This document shows, piece by piece, positions 55,166-64,000 of a stretch of DNA of 64,000 bases. Every line of letters starts with the position of its first letter. Position 1 is the stretch's first letter. Under the pieces are notes generated by a model. That model searched no databases, was not told the origin of the DNA, and saw only the letters and a list, made by a program, of their open reading frames with translations. Origin of the DNA: an uncultured Myxococcales bacterium (lineage in GTDB: Bacteria; Myxococcota_A; Polyangia; Polyangiales; Polyangiaceae); the NCBI GenBank assembly GCA_937949945.1, contig CALFEQ010000120.1, positions 1 to 64,000 on the forward strand. Direction: 5' to 3'. The translations under genes were made by a program, and so were the position numbers.

Positions 55166-56007
55166 CGGACGCTCGGACGATCCTGAAGCGCGTGGGGCTC
55201 TCGCCGAAGAAGTCCTTCGGGCAGAACTTCCTCGTCGCGCAGCACGTGGTCGACGCGATCGCGCGCGCGTGCGTCCGTGACGACGAGATCGGCCGGGCGC
55301 GCGTGCTCGAGCTCGGCGCGGGGCTCGGCGTGCTCACGAAGGCGCTGGCGGAGCGCAGCCGCGTGGTCGTGGCGGTCGAACGCGATCGTGATCTCGTGCC
55401 CGTCCTCGCCGAGGAGCTCGCGCCGTTCGTCGAGTCCGATCGCGTGCGCATCGTGGAAGGCGACGCCCAGGCGGTGGACCCGAAGGAGCTGCTCGGCCCC
55501 GCGGAGGAAGGCTCGCCTCGCGTCCTGGCCGGAAACCTGCCGTATCAGATCACCGGCAGCCTCCTCGAGCGCGCGGTCGCCCACGCCGACGACGTCGATC
55601 GCGTCGTCTTCATGGTCCAGCTCGAGGTCGCCGAGCGGCTCGCCGCGCCACCGGGGACGAAGGAATACGGAGCGCTCACCGTCTTCGTCCGCGCCGCCTT
55701 CCGGACGACGAAGCTCTTCGACGTCTCGCGCGGCTCGTTCCATCCGGCTCCCGAGGTGACGAGCGCGGTGGTCCTCCTCGAGCCACGCCGTCCCCGGCTC
55801 GCGGAGGAGACGGACCTGTTCCGCGCGCTCGTGAAGGCTGCGTTCGGCATGCGCCGCAAGACGCTCCGCAATGCGTGGTCGCGCATCGCGGAGAGCGCGC
55901 GGCTCGCGGCCGCCGCATCCGCGGCCGGCATCTCCCTCGACGCGCGCGGCGAGACGCTCGACGTCGAGGACTTCGCTCGGATGGCCGCCGCCCTCTCCGA
56001 CGCGTGA
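55162..56007 (+). CDS. rsmA: 16S rRNA dimethyladenosine transferase
   Basis: The enzyme adds two methyl groups to each of two adjacent adenosines near the 3' end of 16S rRNA, using SAM (KsgA function). The 281-residue protein has PKKSFGQNFL at the N-terminus, motif I VLELGAGLGVLTKAL, VAVERDRDL, and the catalytic motif IV NLPYQITGSLL; the C-terminal helical domain is intact. The GTG start lies in a GTGA overlap with DUF58. It is convergent with the TPR gene 13 bp away. Confidence 0.95.
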   Translation: MTDARTILKRVGLSPKKSFGQNFLVAQHVVDAIARACVRDDEIGRARVLELGAGLGVLTKALAERSRVVVAVERDRDLVPVLAEELAPFVESDRVRIVEGDAQAVDPKELLGPAEEGSPRVLAGNLPYQITGSLLERAVAHADDVDRVVFMVQLEVAERLAAPPGTKEYGALTVFVRAAFRTTKLFDVSRGSFHPAPEVTSAVVLLEPRRPRLAEETDLFRALVKAAFGMRRKTLRNAWSRIAESARLAAAASAAGISLDARGETLDVEDFARMAAALSDA

Positions 56008-56020
56008 GGGCGGCGCGCCG

Positions 56021-59000
56021 TCAGTCGTCGTTCGGACAGGCGAGGTCCTGCACCGCGCGGAGCGCGTCGCGGCGATCGGGCGCCGTCGGCGCCGCGAGCT
56101 CGAGGTACAGCTTGTAGTGCTCGCAAGCGGGCAGCTTCTGGCCGGTCTTGCGGAGCGCCTCGCCCGCCTCGAAGGCGGCGCTCGCCAGCCAGCCGGGGCG
56201 AGGCTGCGCCTTCTTCCCGTTCTCGACCGCGTAGACGAGGTGCTTGGCCGCCTCGGCGTTCTGGTTCCTCGTGGCGAGGAGCTTGCCGTACTTCCAGCGC
56301 CAGTGCGCAGGCTTGTCGTTGCCGGCGATCGCCTTCTGCCACTCGGAGATCGCCGCGGCGATGTCGTTCTTGTCCTCGTAGGCTTCGGCGAGCGCCGCGT
56401 GGGCCTCGATGCGCGACGGCTTCAGCTCGAGGGCGCGCTTGAGATCCTTGATCGCGTCGTTGATCTGCCCTTCCCTGCGCTCGATCACGCCGCGCTGCCA
56501 GTACGCGTCCGCGAGCAGCTTGTCGAGCTGCAGCGCCTTCTCCACGTGCGTGCGCGCCAGCCCGAGCTGCGCGGGCGTCGCCTCGTTCGCGGCCCAGGCG
56601 ACGTACAGGTGGTACTCGGCCTTGTTCGGATCGAGCGCGACGGCGCGCTGCAGGTAGCGCATCGCCGCAGCGGCCTCGAGGCCACCCTGCTGGAGGTACG
56701 CACGGCCGACGAAGTGATTCGCCTCGGCGCTGTTCGGGCGCTTGTCCTTCACCTTGAGGAGGAGCGGCAGCGCCTTCTCCGTGTCGCCGATCGCGACGTA
56801 CGCCGCGCCGATGTGAAGCATCAAATCGATGTCGTCCGGGAACTTCTGCGAGGCGCTCTGGAACTGCTCGAGCGCCTTCTGCATGTCGCCGGAGCGCTCG
56901 AAGAGGATCCCGCGCTGGAGCGCGATGCCCGGATACTCCTTGTCGATCGCGGCGACCTCGTCGAACGCCTTCGCCGCGAGATCGAGCTTGTTCATCTTCA
57001 GGTAGGTCTCGCCGAGCTTGAAGCGCGTCCCGAGATCGTTCGGGTTCTGCTTGAGCGCGGCCTCGAAGTGCTCGAGCGCCTCCTGGAACTGTCCCTGGGC
57101 GACGGCGACCTCGCCGAAGGCGCGATGCAGCGCCGGGCTGTCCGGGAGCTTGGCGCGCGCCTGCTCGAGCTTCGCCGCCGCCTCGGCGTTCTTGCCCTGC
57201 GACGCGAGGAAGCGCGCGTAGGCCGCATACGCCTGCACGGCGTCGCTGTTCTGCGGATCGGCGAGATCGATCGCGGTCGAGTAGAGATCCTCCGCCGCCT
57301 TCTTGTTGCCGAGCGCCTCCTCGGTGCGCGCGAGCCACAGCGCGACGTTCATGTCCTTGGGGGCCTTCTGGCGCGCGGCGACGAGCTGCGCCTTCGCGTC
57401 CGAGAGCCGCTCGAGCGCGATCTTGGTCTTCGCGGACCCGAGCGTCGCGGCGATGCTCGTCGGATCCTTCGAGAGCGCCTCGTCGAAGCGCGTGAGGGCC
57501 TCGGTGAACCGACCGTCGGCATAGAGGACCTCGCCCTGCCCGACGAGCGCGGTCACGTTGCGCGGATCGACCTTGACCGCCTCGTCGAAGGCGGCGCGCG
57601 CGTCGCCGGCGCGATCGCGCGCGAAGAGGATCCACCCCTTGGCGGCGAGCGCGTACGAGAGCTCCGCCGACCCGAGGTTCTTCCGGTTCTTCTCGTCGAG
57701 CACCGTCGCGAGGTCCTTCATCGCAGCGGCGTCGTCGCGCTGGAGCTCCCAGACGAGCTGCGCGCGCATGGTGAGCGCACCCGCGTGCGTCGGAGACGCC
57801 TTGAGGACTCCCTCGACGGCCTCGGCGGCCTTCGGGTAGGCCTTCGCGAGGAAGTGCGAGCGAGCAATCCCGAAGAACGTACGCGCGGAAGCGCCGCTCG
57901 CGTGGGCGGCGTTGAAGGCCGCGAGCGCTCCGGCCGCGTCCCTCCGCGCGAGGGCGATCTCACCTCGGAGGATCGACAGCTCGTGCTGGATGCCGTCCTT
58001 GGGCTCCTTCTCGATCGCGGCGTCGACGGCCTCCATCGCCTTCGCCCACTCGCCCGCCTGCGCGGCCTGCGCGGCCTGCGCGGCCGCGAGGTACGGCACC
58101 TCGGCGTCCGGCGGGATGTCCGAGAGGAACGTGCTCACCCGCGCCGCGCGCGCCGGATCGAGCCCGAAGCGCACTTGATTGACGTACTCGACGAACGCCG
58201 CGTATGCGCCGAGCGGCTTCGATCGAGGCGTCTTCTTCCGTGCATCGGCGAGCTCGTCCGCCACGGCCTGCGCTGCGGGGAACGTGTCGACCGCGAGCTT
58301 CGAACGCGCGTCGTCGCCTTTCGCGGCCGCATCCCTCGCGTAATCGCCGGCGTGCAGCTTGTCCGTGATGAACACGTGGCCGAACGCGCCCACCGGCGTG
58401 AGCTGCAGCGCGGCGCCGCCCACGACGAAGAGGACGAGCGCGATCCCGAGCACCTTGGGGAGCTTCGAGGACCGCGTGTCGGGCGCTTGCTCGCGTAGCC
58501 GCCCAGGGACGGCGGCGGTTCCTTGCGACGGCGCCGCGTCGAGGGACGCCTCCTGGAACGCGAAGCTGCCTGCGCTGGTGGCCGGAGGCGGGCCCATCGG
58601 CGCGGCACCGTCCGCGCCGCCGCCGAGATCGACCTCGCCGAACGCCATTCCGCCGGCGTTCCGGCCGACGCTCGGCGGCCCCTGCGAGCCGCTGTCCGAC
58701 GGCAGGTCGACCTCCCCGAACGAGGCCGGGCCGCTCGTGGGGGGCTGGGACGGCTCGCCGCCGCCGACGAGCGGAAGATCGAGCTCGCCGAACGAGATCG
58801 GCGCGGCGCCTTGTTTGTTCGGCAAGAGCCGGTCGTCCGAGACGGGGGACGGCATGTGCGCGTTCGCGCCCGTCGCCGACGGCAGGTGCGCCCCCGGAGC
58901 CATCGACGACGGCAGATGCATGTTCGGGCTCATCGCCTCCGGCAGGTGCGCCGACGCCCCCATCGGCGACGGCAGATGCGCGGCCGCTCCCATCGGCGAC

Positions 59001-60025
59001 GGCAAGTGCGCGCCCGCGCCCGCAGGCGACGGCAGGTGCGCGCCCGCTCCCATCGGCGACGGCAAGTGCGCGCCCGCGCCTGCAGGCGACGGCAAGTGCG
59101 CGCCCGCGGACGCCGGCATCGGGAGGTTCGCCCCTCCGAACGAGGGCTGGGGCAGATCGTTCTGTACGGACGGGAGGTCGATCTCTCCGAACGATGCCGC
59201 CGGGCCCGGGCCGCTCTTCGCCGCGGGAAGCGCCGCGCCGCCAGCCGGCATGGGCAGATCGCCGAAGCCACCTCCGGGCTTCGGCGCCGGCAGATCGCCG
59301 AAGCCGCCTCCGGGCTTCGGCGCCGGCAGGTCGCCGAAGCCGCCTCCGAGCTTGGGCGCGGGCAAGTCGCCGAAGCCGCCGCCCGACTTCGCGCTCGGCA
59401 AATCGGGGATGCCGCCGAGCCCGCCCGCCGGCTTCGGCGCCGGCAGATCGATCGAGCCGAACCCTCCGCTTCCGCCCCGGGGTGGAGGGGGCGGCGCGAT
59501 CGCCGGCAGGTCGACCTCGAACGTGAACGGGTCCGGCTTCGCCGCCGGCGGCGGCGCCGGCGCCGGTGCGGGCTTGGCGGCCGGGCGGTTCACGGCCGAG
59601 GGCAAGCCGACGTCGCTCGGGAGCGCGGGAAGATCGAGATCGTCGAGGCCGGTGAAAGGCGGCGGTACGACGGGCGGCGGCTTCGCTGCGGCAGGCGGAG
59701 CCGCCGGCTTCACGGCGGGGAGCGCGGTGTCGCCGAAATCCAGCGTCGGAATGGATGGCCCGGGAGCCGCGGCAGGCGCCGGCGGTGCCGCGGCGGGCTT
59801 GTTGGCGGCCGGCGGAGGCTTCGGTGCGAGCCCGACCATCGTCGCCTTCTTGGGCGGCGGCTTTGCGGCGCCGTCCGCCCCTCCGGGAGGCGCCCCCTTC
59901 GAAGGGTCGGTGACGAGAAACGTGTGCCCGCACTTCGGGCATCTCATCTTCAGCCCGGCCGGCGGTACGCGCCTTTCATCGACCTGGTAGGGCGCCTTGC
60001 ACGACTCGCACTCGACCTTGAGCAT
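56021..60025 (-). CDS. Giant zinc-ribbon/TPR repeat membrane protein
   Basis: The 1334-residue protein begins with an MJ0042-type zinc ribbon (Cys6, Cys9, Cys29, Cys32). Residues about 45-475 are low-complexity: Pro/Ala-rich, with a 12-residue repeat (GGGFGDLPAPKP, about residues 210-258) and a 10-residue repeat (AHLPSPMGAG, about 302-392). A single membrane helix follows (about 530-550, VLGIALVLFVVGGAAL), then about 780 residues of TPR-type helical repeats. Cytoplasmic zinc ribbon and periplasmic TPRs suggest an envelope-spanning assembly or motility-type component, as for some myxobacterial zinc-ribbon/TPR proteins; no exact homologue can be named. ATG 60025 begins exactly at the zinc ribbon. 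Confidence 0.85.
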   Translation of the reverse strand: MLKVECESCKAPYQVDERRVPPAGLKMRCPKCGHTFLVTDPSKGAPPGGADGAAKPPPKKATMVGLAPKPPPAANKPAAAPPAPAAAPGPSIPTLDFGDTALPAVKPAAPPAAAKPPPVVPPPFTGLDDLDLPALPSDVGLPSAVNRPAAKPAPAPAPPPAAKPDPFTFEVDLPAIAPPPPPRGGSGGFGSIDLPAPKPAGGLGGIPDLPSAKSGGGFGDLPAPKLGGGFGDLPAPKPGGGFGDLPAPKPGGGFGDLPMPAGGAALPAAKSGPGPAASFGEIDLPSVQNDLPQPSFGGANLPMPASAGAHLPSPAGAGAHLPSPMGAGAHLPSPAGAGAHLPSPMGAAAHLPSPMGASAHLPEAMSPNMHLPSSMAPGAHLPSATGANAHMPSPVSDDRLLPNKQGAAPISFGELDLPLVGGGEPSQPPTSGPASFGEVDLPSDSGSQGPPSVGRNAGGMAFGEVDLGGGADGAAPMGPPPATSAGSFAFQEASLDAAPSQGTAAVPGRLREQAPDTRSSKLPKVLGIALVLFVVGGAALQLTPVGAFGHVFITDKLHAGDYARDAAAKGDDARSKLAVDTFPAAQAVADELADARKKTPRSKPLGAYAAFVEYVNQVRFGLDPARAARVSTFLSDIPPDAEVPYLAAAQAAQAAQAGEWAKAMEAVDAAIEKEPKDGIQHELSILRGEIALARRDAAGALAAFNAAHASGASARTFFGIARSHFLAKAYPKAAEAVEGVLKASPTHAGALTMRAQLVWELQRDDAAAMKDLATVLDEKNRKNLGSAELSYALAAKGWILFARDRAGDARAAFDEAVKVDPRNVTALVGQGEVLYADGRFTEALTRFDEALSKDPTSIAATLGSAKTKIALERLSDAKAQLVAARQKAPKDMNVALWLARTEEALGNKKAAEDLYSTAIDLADPQNSDAVQAYAAYARFLASQGKNAEAAAKLEQARAKLPDSPALHRAFGEVAVAQGQFQEALEHFEAALKQNPNDLGTRFKLGETYLKMNKLDLAAKAFDEVAAIDKEYPGIALQRGILFERSGDMQKALEQFQSASQKFPDDIDLMLHIGAAYVAIGDTEKALPLLLKVKDKRPNSAEANHFVGRAYLQQGGLEAAAAMRYLQRAVALDPNKAEYHLYVAWAANEATPAQLGLARTHVEKALQLDKLLADAYWQRGVIERREGQINDAIKDLKRALELKPSRIEAHAALAEAYEDKNDIAAAISEWQKAIAGNDKPAHWRWKYGKLLATRNQNAEAAKHLVYAVENGKKAQPRPGWLASAAFEAGEALRKTGQKLPACEHYKLYLELAAPTAPDRRDALRAVQDLACPNDD
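58851..59120. repeat. 30-bp minisatellite in the zinc-ribbon/TPR gene
   Basis: Nine 30-bp units, at 30-base spacing with GGCAAGTGCG, GGCAGGTGCG or GGCAGATGCG at the start of each, encode the 10-residue AHLPSPxGAx repeat. Neighbouring units are almost identical and the outer ones diverge. Confidence 0.85.
59253..59396. repeat. 36-bp minisatellite in the zinc-ribbon/TPR gene
   Basis: Four 36-bp units (starts at 59253, 59289, 59325 and 59361) encode the 12-residue GGGFGDLPAPKP repeat. The middle two differ by only a few bases. Confidence 0.85.
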
Positions 60026-60185
60026 GTCGCTCTTAGGCTATCACAGGCACAAAACGCATCGCGAAAGCCTGACTCGTCCGTCGCTGTCTCGTTGTCGCCT
60101 CATCGGCGTCCTTTCCATGTCTCATCCAACACGGGCTCCTCGCGAGCCGTCGAACTCGTGCTCTTCTTCGCTTCCGTCGCGCTCG

Positions 60186-61175
60186 ATGGGGGAAGCTCCA
60201 GCGCAGCCCGCAGGCCCAACAGCCGAGACGTCGTCGCGTGACGGGCGTCGTGCGGCCGCGCTCGGTCTCATGGCGCTCAGCGCGGTGCTCTTCGCGCTCA
60301 TGAACCTCTTCGCGCGCGTCGCGACCGCATCGGCGTCGTGGGCCTCGGTCGCCGCGGCGCGAGCGGCCGTCGGCGCGCTCGTCGCTCTCGTCGTCGCGCG
60401 GGTCCGCGGAGTCTCCCTCGCGCCGAAGGACGCCGGAGGGGTCTTCTGCCGCAGCCTGCTCGGCACCGTCTCGATGCTCGCGACGTTCTATGCGCTCTCG
60501 TCGCGGACGATGTCGCTCGGAGACACGGTCACGCTGTTGAACCTCGCGCCCGTCTTCCTCGCCGTGCTCGCGCCGTTCTTCCTCCGCGAGCGGACGAGCG
60601 CTGCCGTCGCGATCGCGATCGGAATCGCGCTCGGCGGAGTGATGCTCATCGTTCGACCGACGTTCCTCTTCGGCGCCGACACGACGGTGACCGCCGTCGC
60701 CCCGAGCGGACCGAGCGCGACGGCGACCGCCGCCGTGGCCGTGGGCGCGGCGCTCTCGACGTCGATCGCGATGATGCTCTTGCGGCGGGTGGGACAGAAA
60801 GAGCGGCCCGAGGCGGTCGCGTTCCACTTCTCGCTGTTCGCGGCCGTCGCGCTGTTCGCGATCTCGCTGTTCGACCTCCGCATGCCCACGCTGCGCGACG
60901 CCGCGTGCATGGTCGGAGCCGGGCTCTGCGCCGGCTTCGCGCAGCTCGCGATGACCCGTGCCTACGCGCTCGAGAGCGCGGCGCGCGTGAGCGGGATGAG
61001 CTACCTGTCCGTCGTGGCGAGCGCGGCGCTCGGCGCGATCCTGCTCGGCGAGCGCCCCGGGCCGACGGCGCTCGTCGGGATGGCCCTCGTCGTCCTCGGC
61101 GGCGTCCTCGTGACGATCCGCAGGTCGGCCGTCGGAGCGCCGAGCGGCTCTTCCGCGCTAACCTCGGCGCAGTGA
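60186..61175 (+). CDS. EamA-family transporter
   Basis: The 329-residue inner-membrane protein carries ten predicted helices in two EamA halves; AAALGLMALSAVLFALMNLF opens the first and VAVGAALSTSIAMMLLRRVG the second. Typical motifs are FYALSSRTMSLGDTVTLLN and AYALESAARVSGMSYLSVV. The start is uncertain: ATG 60186 (used) or ATG 60117 upstream, neither with a good ribosome binding site. Its stop overlaps the PLP enzyme start (GTGA), suggesting that the transporter exports or imports a sulfur amino acid or related compound used by that enzyme. Confidence 0.85.
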   Translation: MGEAPAQPAGPTAETSSRDGRRAAALGLMALSAVLFALMNLFARVATASASWASVAAARAAVGALVALVVARVRGVSLAPKDAGGVFCRSLLGTVSMLATFYALSSRTMSLGDTVTLLNLAPVFLAVLAPFFLRERTSAAVAIAIGIALGGVMLIVRPTFLFGADTTVTAVAPSGPSATATAAVAVGAALSTSIAMMLLRRVGQKERPEAVAFHFSLFAAVALFAISLFDLRMPTLRDAACMVGAGLCAGFAQLAMTRAYALESAARVSGMSYLSVVASAALGAILLGERPGPTALVGMALVVLGGVLVTIRRSAVGAPSGSSALTSAQ

Positions 61176-62404
61176 TCGATCCGACCATCGACTACCGCGA
61201 GCAGCTCCGGTCGCGCGCGGAGGCGCTCGCGACGCTGTGTGTCCACGCCGGCGAAGCGCCCGGCCCCGACGGCGCGCTCGATCCGCCGATCGTCATGTCG
61301 AGCGCGTTCGCGTTCGAGAGCGCCGATCATGCCGCGCGCGCGTTCCGCTCCGAGGAGGACGCATGGATCTACGGCCGGTGGGGCAACCCCACGGTCGCGG
61401 CGCTCGAGGCGAAGCTCGCCGCGATCGAAGGAGCCGAGGCCGCCTGCGTGACGTCCAGCGGCATGGCCGCGATCGCCGGCGCGGTCCTCTCGACGTGCGA
61501 GTCGGGCGATCACGTCGTCGCGCCGCGCTCGATGTACGCCGAGAGCGCGCGCCTGTTCCGCGAGCGACTGCCGAGGCTCGGAATCACGACGACCTTCGTC
61601 GACGGCGACGTCGCTGCGTACGCCGCCGCGATGGGTCCGCGCACCCGCGTCCTCTACGTCGAGACACCCGCGAACCCGACCCTCGGGATCGTCGACATCG
61701 AGGGCGTCTGCTCGCTGGCGCGATCGGCGCGGCCACGTCCGCTCGTCGTCGTCGACGGTACGTTCGCGACGCCGTTCGCGCAGACGCCCCTCGCTCATGG
61801 GGCCGACGTCGTCGTCCACTCCATGACGAAGGGCATCAGCGGCCACGGCGACGTCATCGCCGGCGCCGTCCTCGGCTCGCGCGAGCTGGTCGACCGCGCT
61901 CGGGACGTCGTCGTCAAAGGCTTCGGCGGCGTGCTCTCCCCTCTCTCCGCGTGGCTCGTGGCGCGCGGGCTCCGGACCTTCCATCTCCGGCAGGAACGTG
62001 CCTGCGCCACCGCCGCAGCGCTCGCCCGCCATCTCGCGTCCCACCCGTGCGTGAGCGCCGTGCATCATCCGTCTCTCCCGACCCACCCGGGTCACGAGAT
62101 CGCCCGGCGTCAGATGCACGCGTACGGGGCCTTGCTCTCGTTCGAGATCGCGGCCGACCGCGACACGGTGTCGCGGGGGCGGAAGGTCCTCGAGGCGCTC
62201 CGGGTGGCCACGCACGCCGTTAGCCTCGGCGACGTCCGTACGCTCGTGGTCCATCCCGCGTCGACGACCCACTCGACGATGCCGCCGGAGGCGCGCGCCC
62301 TCGCCGGTATCGGCGACGGTCTGCTCCGCGTGAGCTGCGGTCTCGAGGCGACGGCGGACCTCGTCGCGGACTTCGACGCGGCGCTCGCCCTGGTTCGGAG
62401 CTGA
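61172..62404 (+). CDS. Cys/Met-metabolism PLP enzyme (gamma-lyase/gamma-synthase type)
   Basis: The 410-residue fold-I PLP enzyme belongs to the trans-sulfuration family, which includes cystathionine gamma-synthase, cystathionine beta/gamma-lyases and methionine gamma-lyase. It has the YGRWGNPTVAALEAKLAAIE entrance, ACVTSSGMAAI, DNTFAT-equivalent VVDGTFATPF, and PLP lysine in SMTKGISGHGDVIAG. DG replacing the usual DN in that segment is a slight variation. GTG 61172 overlaps the EamA transporter stop. The exact reaction cannot be decided from sequence; the coupling to a transporter suggests a degradative (lyase) role. Confidence 0.88.
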   Translation: MIDPTIDYREQLRSRAEALATLCVHAGEAPGPDGALDPPIVMSSAFAFESADHAARAFRSEEDAWIYGRWGNPTVAALEAKLAAIEGAEAACVTSSGMAAIAGAVLSTCESGDHVVAPRSMYAESARLFRERLPRLGITTTFVDGDVAAYAAAMGPRTRVLYVETPANPTLGIVDIEGVCSLARSARPRPLVVVDGTFATPFAQTPLAHGADVVVHSMTKGISGHGDVIAGAVLGSRELVDRARDVVVKGFGGVLSPLSAWLVARGLRTFHLRQERACATAAALARHLASHPCVSAVHHPSLPTHPGHEIARRQMHAYGALLSFEIAADRDTVSRGRKVLEALRVATHAVSLGDVRTLVVHPASTTHSTMPPEARALAGIGDGLLRVSCGLEATADLVADFDAALALVRS

Positions 62405-62599
62405 GGGCACGCCGCCGGCAAGCCGTCCGACCACCCAAGCGCGCTTCGGCGTCGTCGAGATTCGAAACTCCTGCTCTTTTCGGCGACCTCGATGCGATGG
62501 ACCGCCGGGGTCTTCGGCACCGGGCGCCCGTTTCCCCCCTCGCACGTCGTGCAGGCGGTGCTTTTCCCCAGCTAAGTCCGTGCTAACAAGCCGTGCCTG

Positions 62600-64000
62600 A
62601 TGGACCGCCTGGTCGTGACGGGAGCGCGGCAGCACAACCTGCGCGACGTGAGCGTCTCGCTCCCCCGAGGCAAGCTCGTCGTCTTCACGGGTCCGAGCGG
62701 CTCGGGTAAGTCGTCGCTCGCGTTCGACACGATCTACGCCGAAGGACAGCGGCGCTACGTCGAGTCGCTCTCCGCCTACGCCCGGCAGTTCCTCGAGCAG
62801 CTCGCGAAGCCGAACGTCGAGAGCATCGAGGGCCTGTCTCCGGCCATCGCGATCGAGCAGCGGCCGCTCTCGAAGTCTCCGCGCTCGACGGTCGGCACGG
62901 TCACCGAGATCGCCGACTACCTGAGGCTCCTCTTCGCCCGCGTGGGCGTCCCGCATTGCCCGAGCTGCGGCAAGCGCATCGAGGCGCAGACGGTCCAGCA
63001 GATCGTCGATCGCGTCCTCGCCCTCCCGGAAGGCTCGCGCTTCAGCGTCCTCGCGCCGATCGCTCGCGGACGGAAAGGTGAGTTGAAGCTCGAGCTCGAA
63101 CGCCTGCGCCGCGAAGGCTTCGTCCGCGCGCGCGTCGACGGCTCCATCGTGGACCTCGGCGATCCGATCGAGCTCGACCGCAACAAGCCGCACGACCTCG
63201 ACGTCGTCGTCGATCGAATCGTGCTCAAGGACGGCGTCAAAGGCCGTCTCACCGACAGCGTCGAGCTCGCGCTCAAGACGGGTGAAGGACGTCTGCTCAT
63301 CGCCGTCGAGGGCGAGGAGCCGTTCTGGCTGTCGGAGCGGTTCGCGTGCATCGACTGCGGCATCTCCCTGCCGCCGATCGAGCCGCGCATGTTCTCGTTC
63401 AACGGCCCGCACGGCGCGTGCCCGGCGTGCGACGGCCTCGGCGCGCGCACGGTCGTCGATCCCGAACGGGTGATCGGCGATCCGCAGCGCACGCTTCGGG
63501 AGGGCGTCATCCTCGCGTGGGGGCGACGCGGATCCGTCGCGCTCGCGACGGAGGTCGCCCGCGCCGTCGAGGCGCTCGGCGTCGATCCGGACACGCCGTG
63601 GAAGAAGCTGCCGGACTCCGTGAAGCAGGTCCTCCTCCACGGCACGGGGGACGCTCCGGCCGCGCGCAAGGGCAAGGGCCGAGGAAAGGGCGCCGGACAG
63701 AAGGGCTACGTCGGGATCGTCCCGCGGCTCGAGGCGCGGCTCGAGGAGTCCGACGGCGCCGCGCCGCTCGCCGACGACGCCGACGACCTCGACGAGGACG
63801 AGGGCGCGATCGGCGAGGACGAGATCGGCCGCTTCCTCGTGACGCGCACGTGCTCGGCCTGCGGCGGACGCCGGCTCCGCCCCGAGGCGCTCGCGATCAA
63901 GTTGGGCGGCAAGGACATCTCCGAGCTCGGGCGCATGTCGCTCGACAAGCTCCGCGCGTTCCTGTCGACGCTCGGCACCGACGACGGGGCGCAGCAGTTC
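62600..64000 (+). CDS. uvrA: Excinuclease ABC subunit A, 5' part (runs off the window)
   Basis: UvrA recognises bulky DNA damage with UvrB and starts nucleotide excision repair. The first 467 codons are here; a full protein is about 950 residues. Visible are the first Walker A GPSGSGKSSLAFDTI, the following QRRYVESLSAYARQFLEQ, zinc-ligand pairs (CPSCG, CIDCG, CPACDGLG, CSACGG) and the FNGPHGACPACDG segment. A Lys/Gly-rich insertion (about residues 355-370, ARKGKGRGKG) and an acidic one (ADDADDLDEDEGAIGEDEIG) are unusual. ATG 62600 lacks an obvious ribosome binding site. Upstream 195 bp hold no gene. Confidence 0.95.
   Translation, partial: MDRLVVTGARQHNLRDVSVSLPRGKLVVFTGPSGSGKSSLAFDTIYAEGQRRYVESLSAYARQFLEQLAKPNVESIEGLSPAIAIEQRPLSKSPRSTVGTVTEIADYLRLLFARVGVPHCPSCGKRIEAQTVQQIVDRVLALPEGSRFSVLAPIARGRKGELKLELERLRREGFVRARVDGSIVDLGDPIELDRNKPHDLDVVVDRIVLKDGVKGRLTDSVELALKTGEGRLLIAVEGEEPFWLSERFACIDCGISLPPIEPRMFSFNGPHGACPACDGLGARTVVDPERVIGDPQRTLREGVILAWGRRGSVALATEVARAVEALGVDPDTPWKKLPDSVKQVLLHGTGDAPAARKGKGRGKGAGQKGYVGIVPRLEARLEESDGAAPLADDADDLDEDEGAIGEDEIGRFLVTRTCSACGGRRLRPEALAIKLGGKDISELGRMSLDKLRAFLSTLGTDDGAQQF

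Noticed and set aside
58851..59396. Regularly spaced direct repeats that could suggest a CRISPR array.
   Set aside because: They are contiguous coding minisatellites in frame with the zinc-ribbon/TPR protein; there are no unique spacers and no cas genes.

Overview
The window is a chromosomal segment of a very GC-rich bacterium (coding regions with third positions almost all G or C), most likely a myxobacterium of the Polyangiales type. The pointers are two Hanks-type kinases, numerous Cys-anchored lipoproteins with FG-GAP or beta-propeller folds, cytochrome c lipoproteins, a zinc-ribbon/TPR giant protein, GTP-type PEP carboxykinase, and a DUF4350-MoxR-DUF58 operon. This assignment is inference; no rRNA, tRNA, CRISPR array, prophage or complete insertion sequence was seen.

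Layout. 0-11.8 kb: secreted lipoproteins, pckG, a decayed DUF1704 (QEGLA) gene, an ECF sigma/anti-sigma/envelope-protein operon, a two-haem cytochrome lipoprotein, a ferritin-like protein and an acetyltransferase. 12-20.4 kb: acs, a putative caspase-fold protein divergent from a membrane Ser/Thr kinase, bioD, and a biotin carboxylase with a long unknown N-terminus. 20.4-26.6 kb: an FG-GAP lipoprotein translationally coupled to an Imm5-like protein, a PLP enzyme, and glnB-glnA. 27-34 kb: a HExxHxxGxxH lipoprotein, an encapsulin/encapsulated-ferritin pair, class III alcohol dehydrogenase, a histone-tail-like DUF6496 protein, metK and a methyltransferase. 34-40.8 kb: a putative zincin lipoprotein, gcvT-gcvH, a kinase-macrodomain fusion, and a glucose/sorbosone-dehydrogenase-cytochrome fusion. 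40.8-50.4 kb (minus strand): mutS-EamA-GGDEF operon and two large beta-propeller lipoproteins. 50.6-64 kb: a 55-residue acidic/basic protein, the DUF4350-moxR-DUF58-rsmA operon, a 1334-residue zinc-ribbon/TPR protein, an EamA transporter coupled to a Cys/Met-metabolism PLP enzyme, and the 5' part of uvrA.

Themes. Housekeeping metabolism (gluconeogenesis, acetate activation, one-carbon/glycine cleavage, nitrogen assimilation, SAM synthesis, DNA repair) is interleaved with envelope and signalling genes. The most interesting pieces are the kinase-macrodomain fusion, the encapsulin iron-storage pair, a putative His/Cys-dyad protein next to a kinase, and at least three families of 7-bp tandem repeats scattered between genes and once inside a gene. 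Translational coupling nearly always uses a GTGA stop/start overlap.
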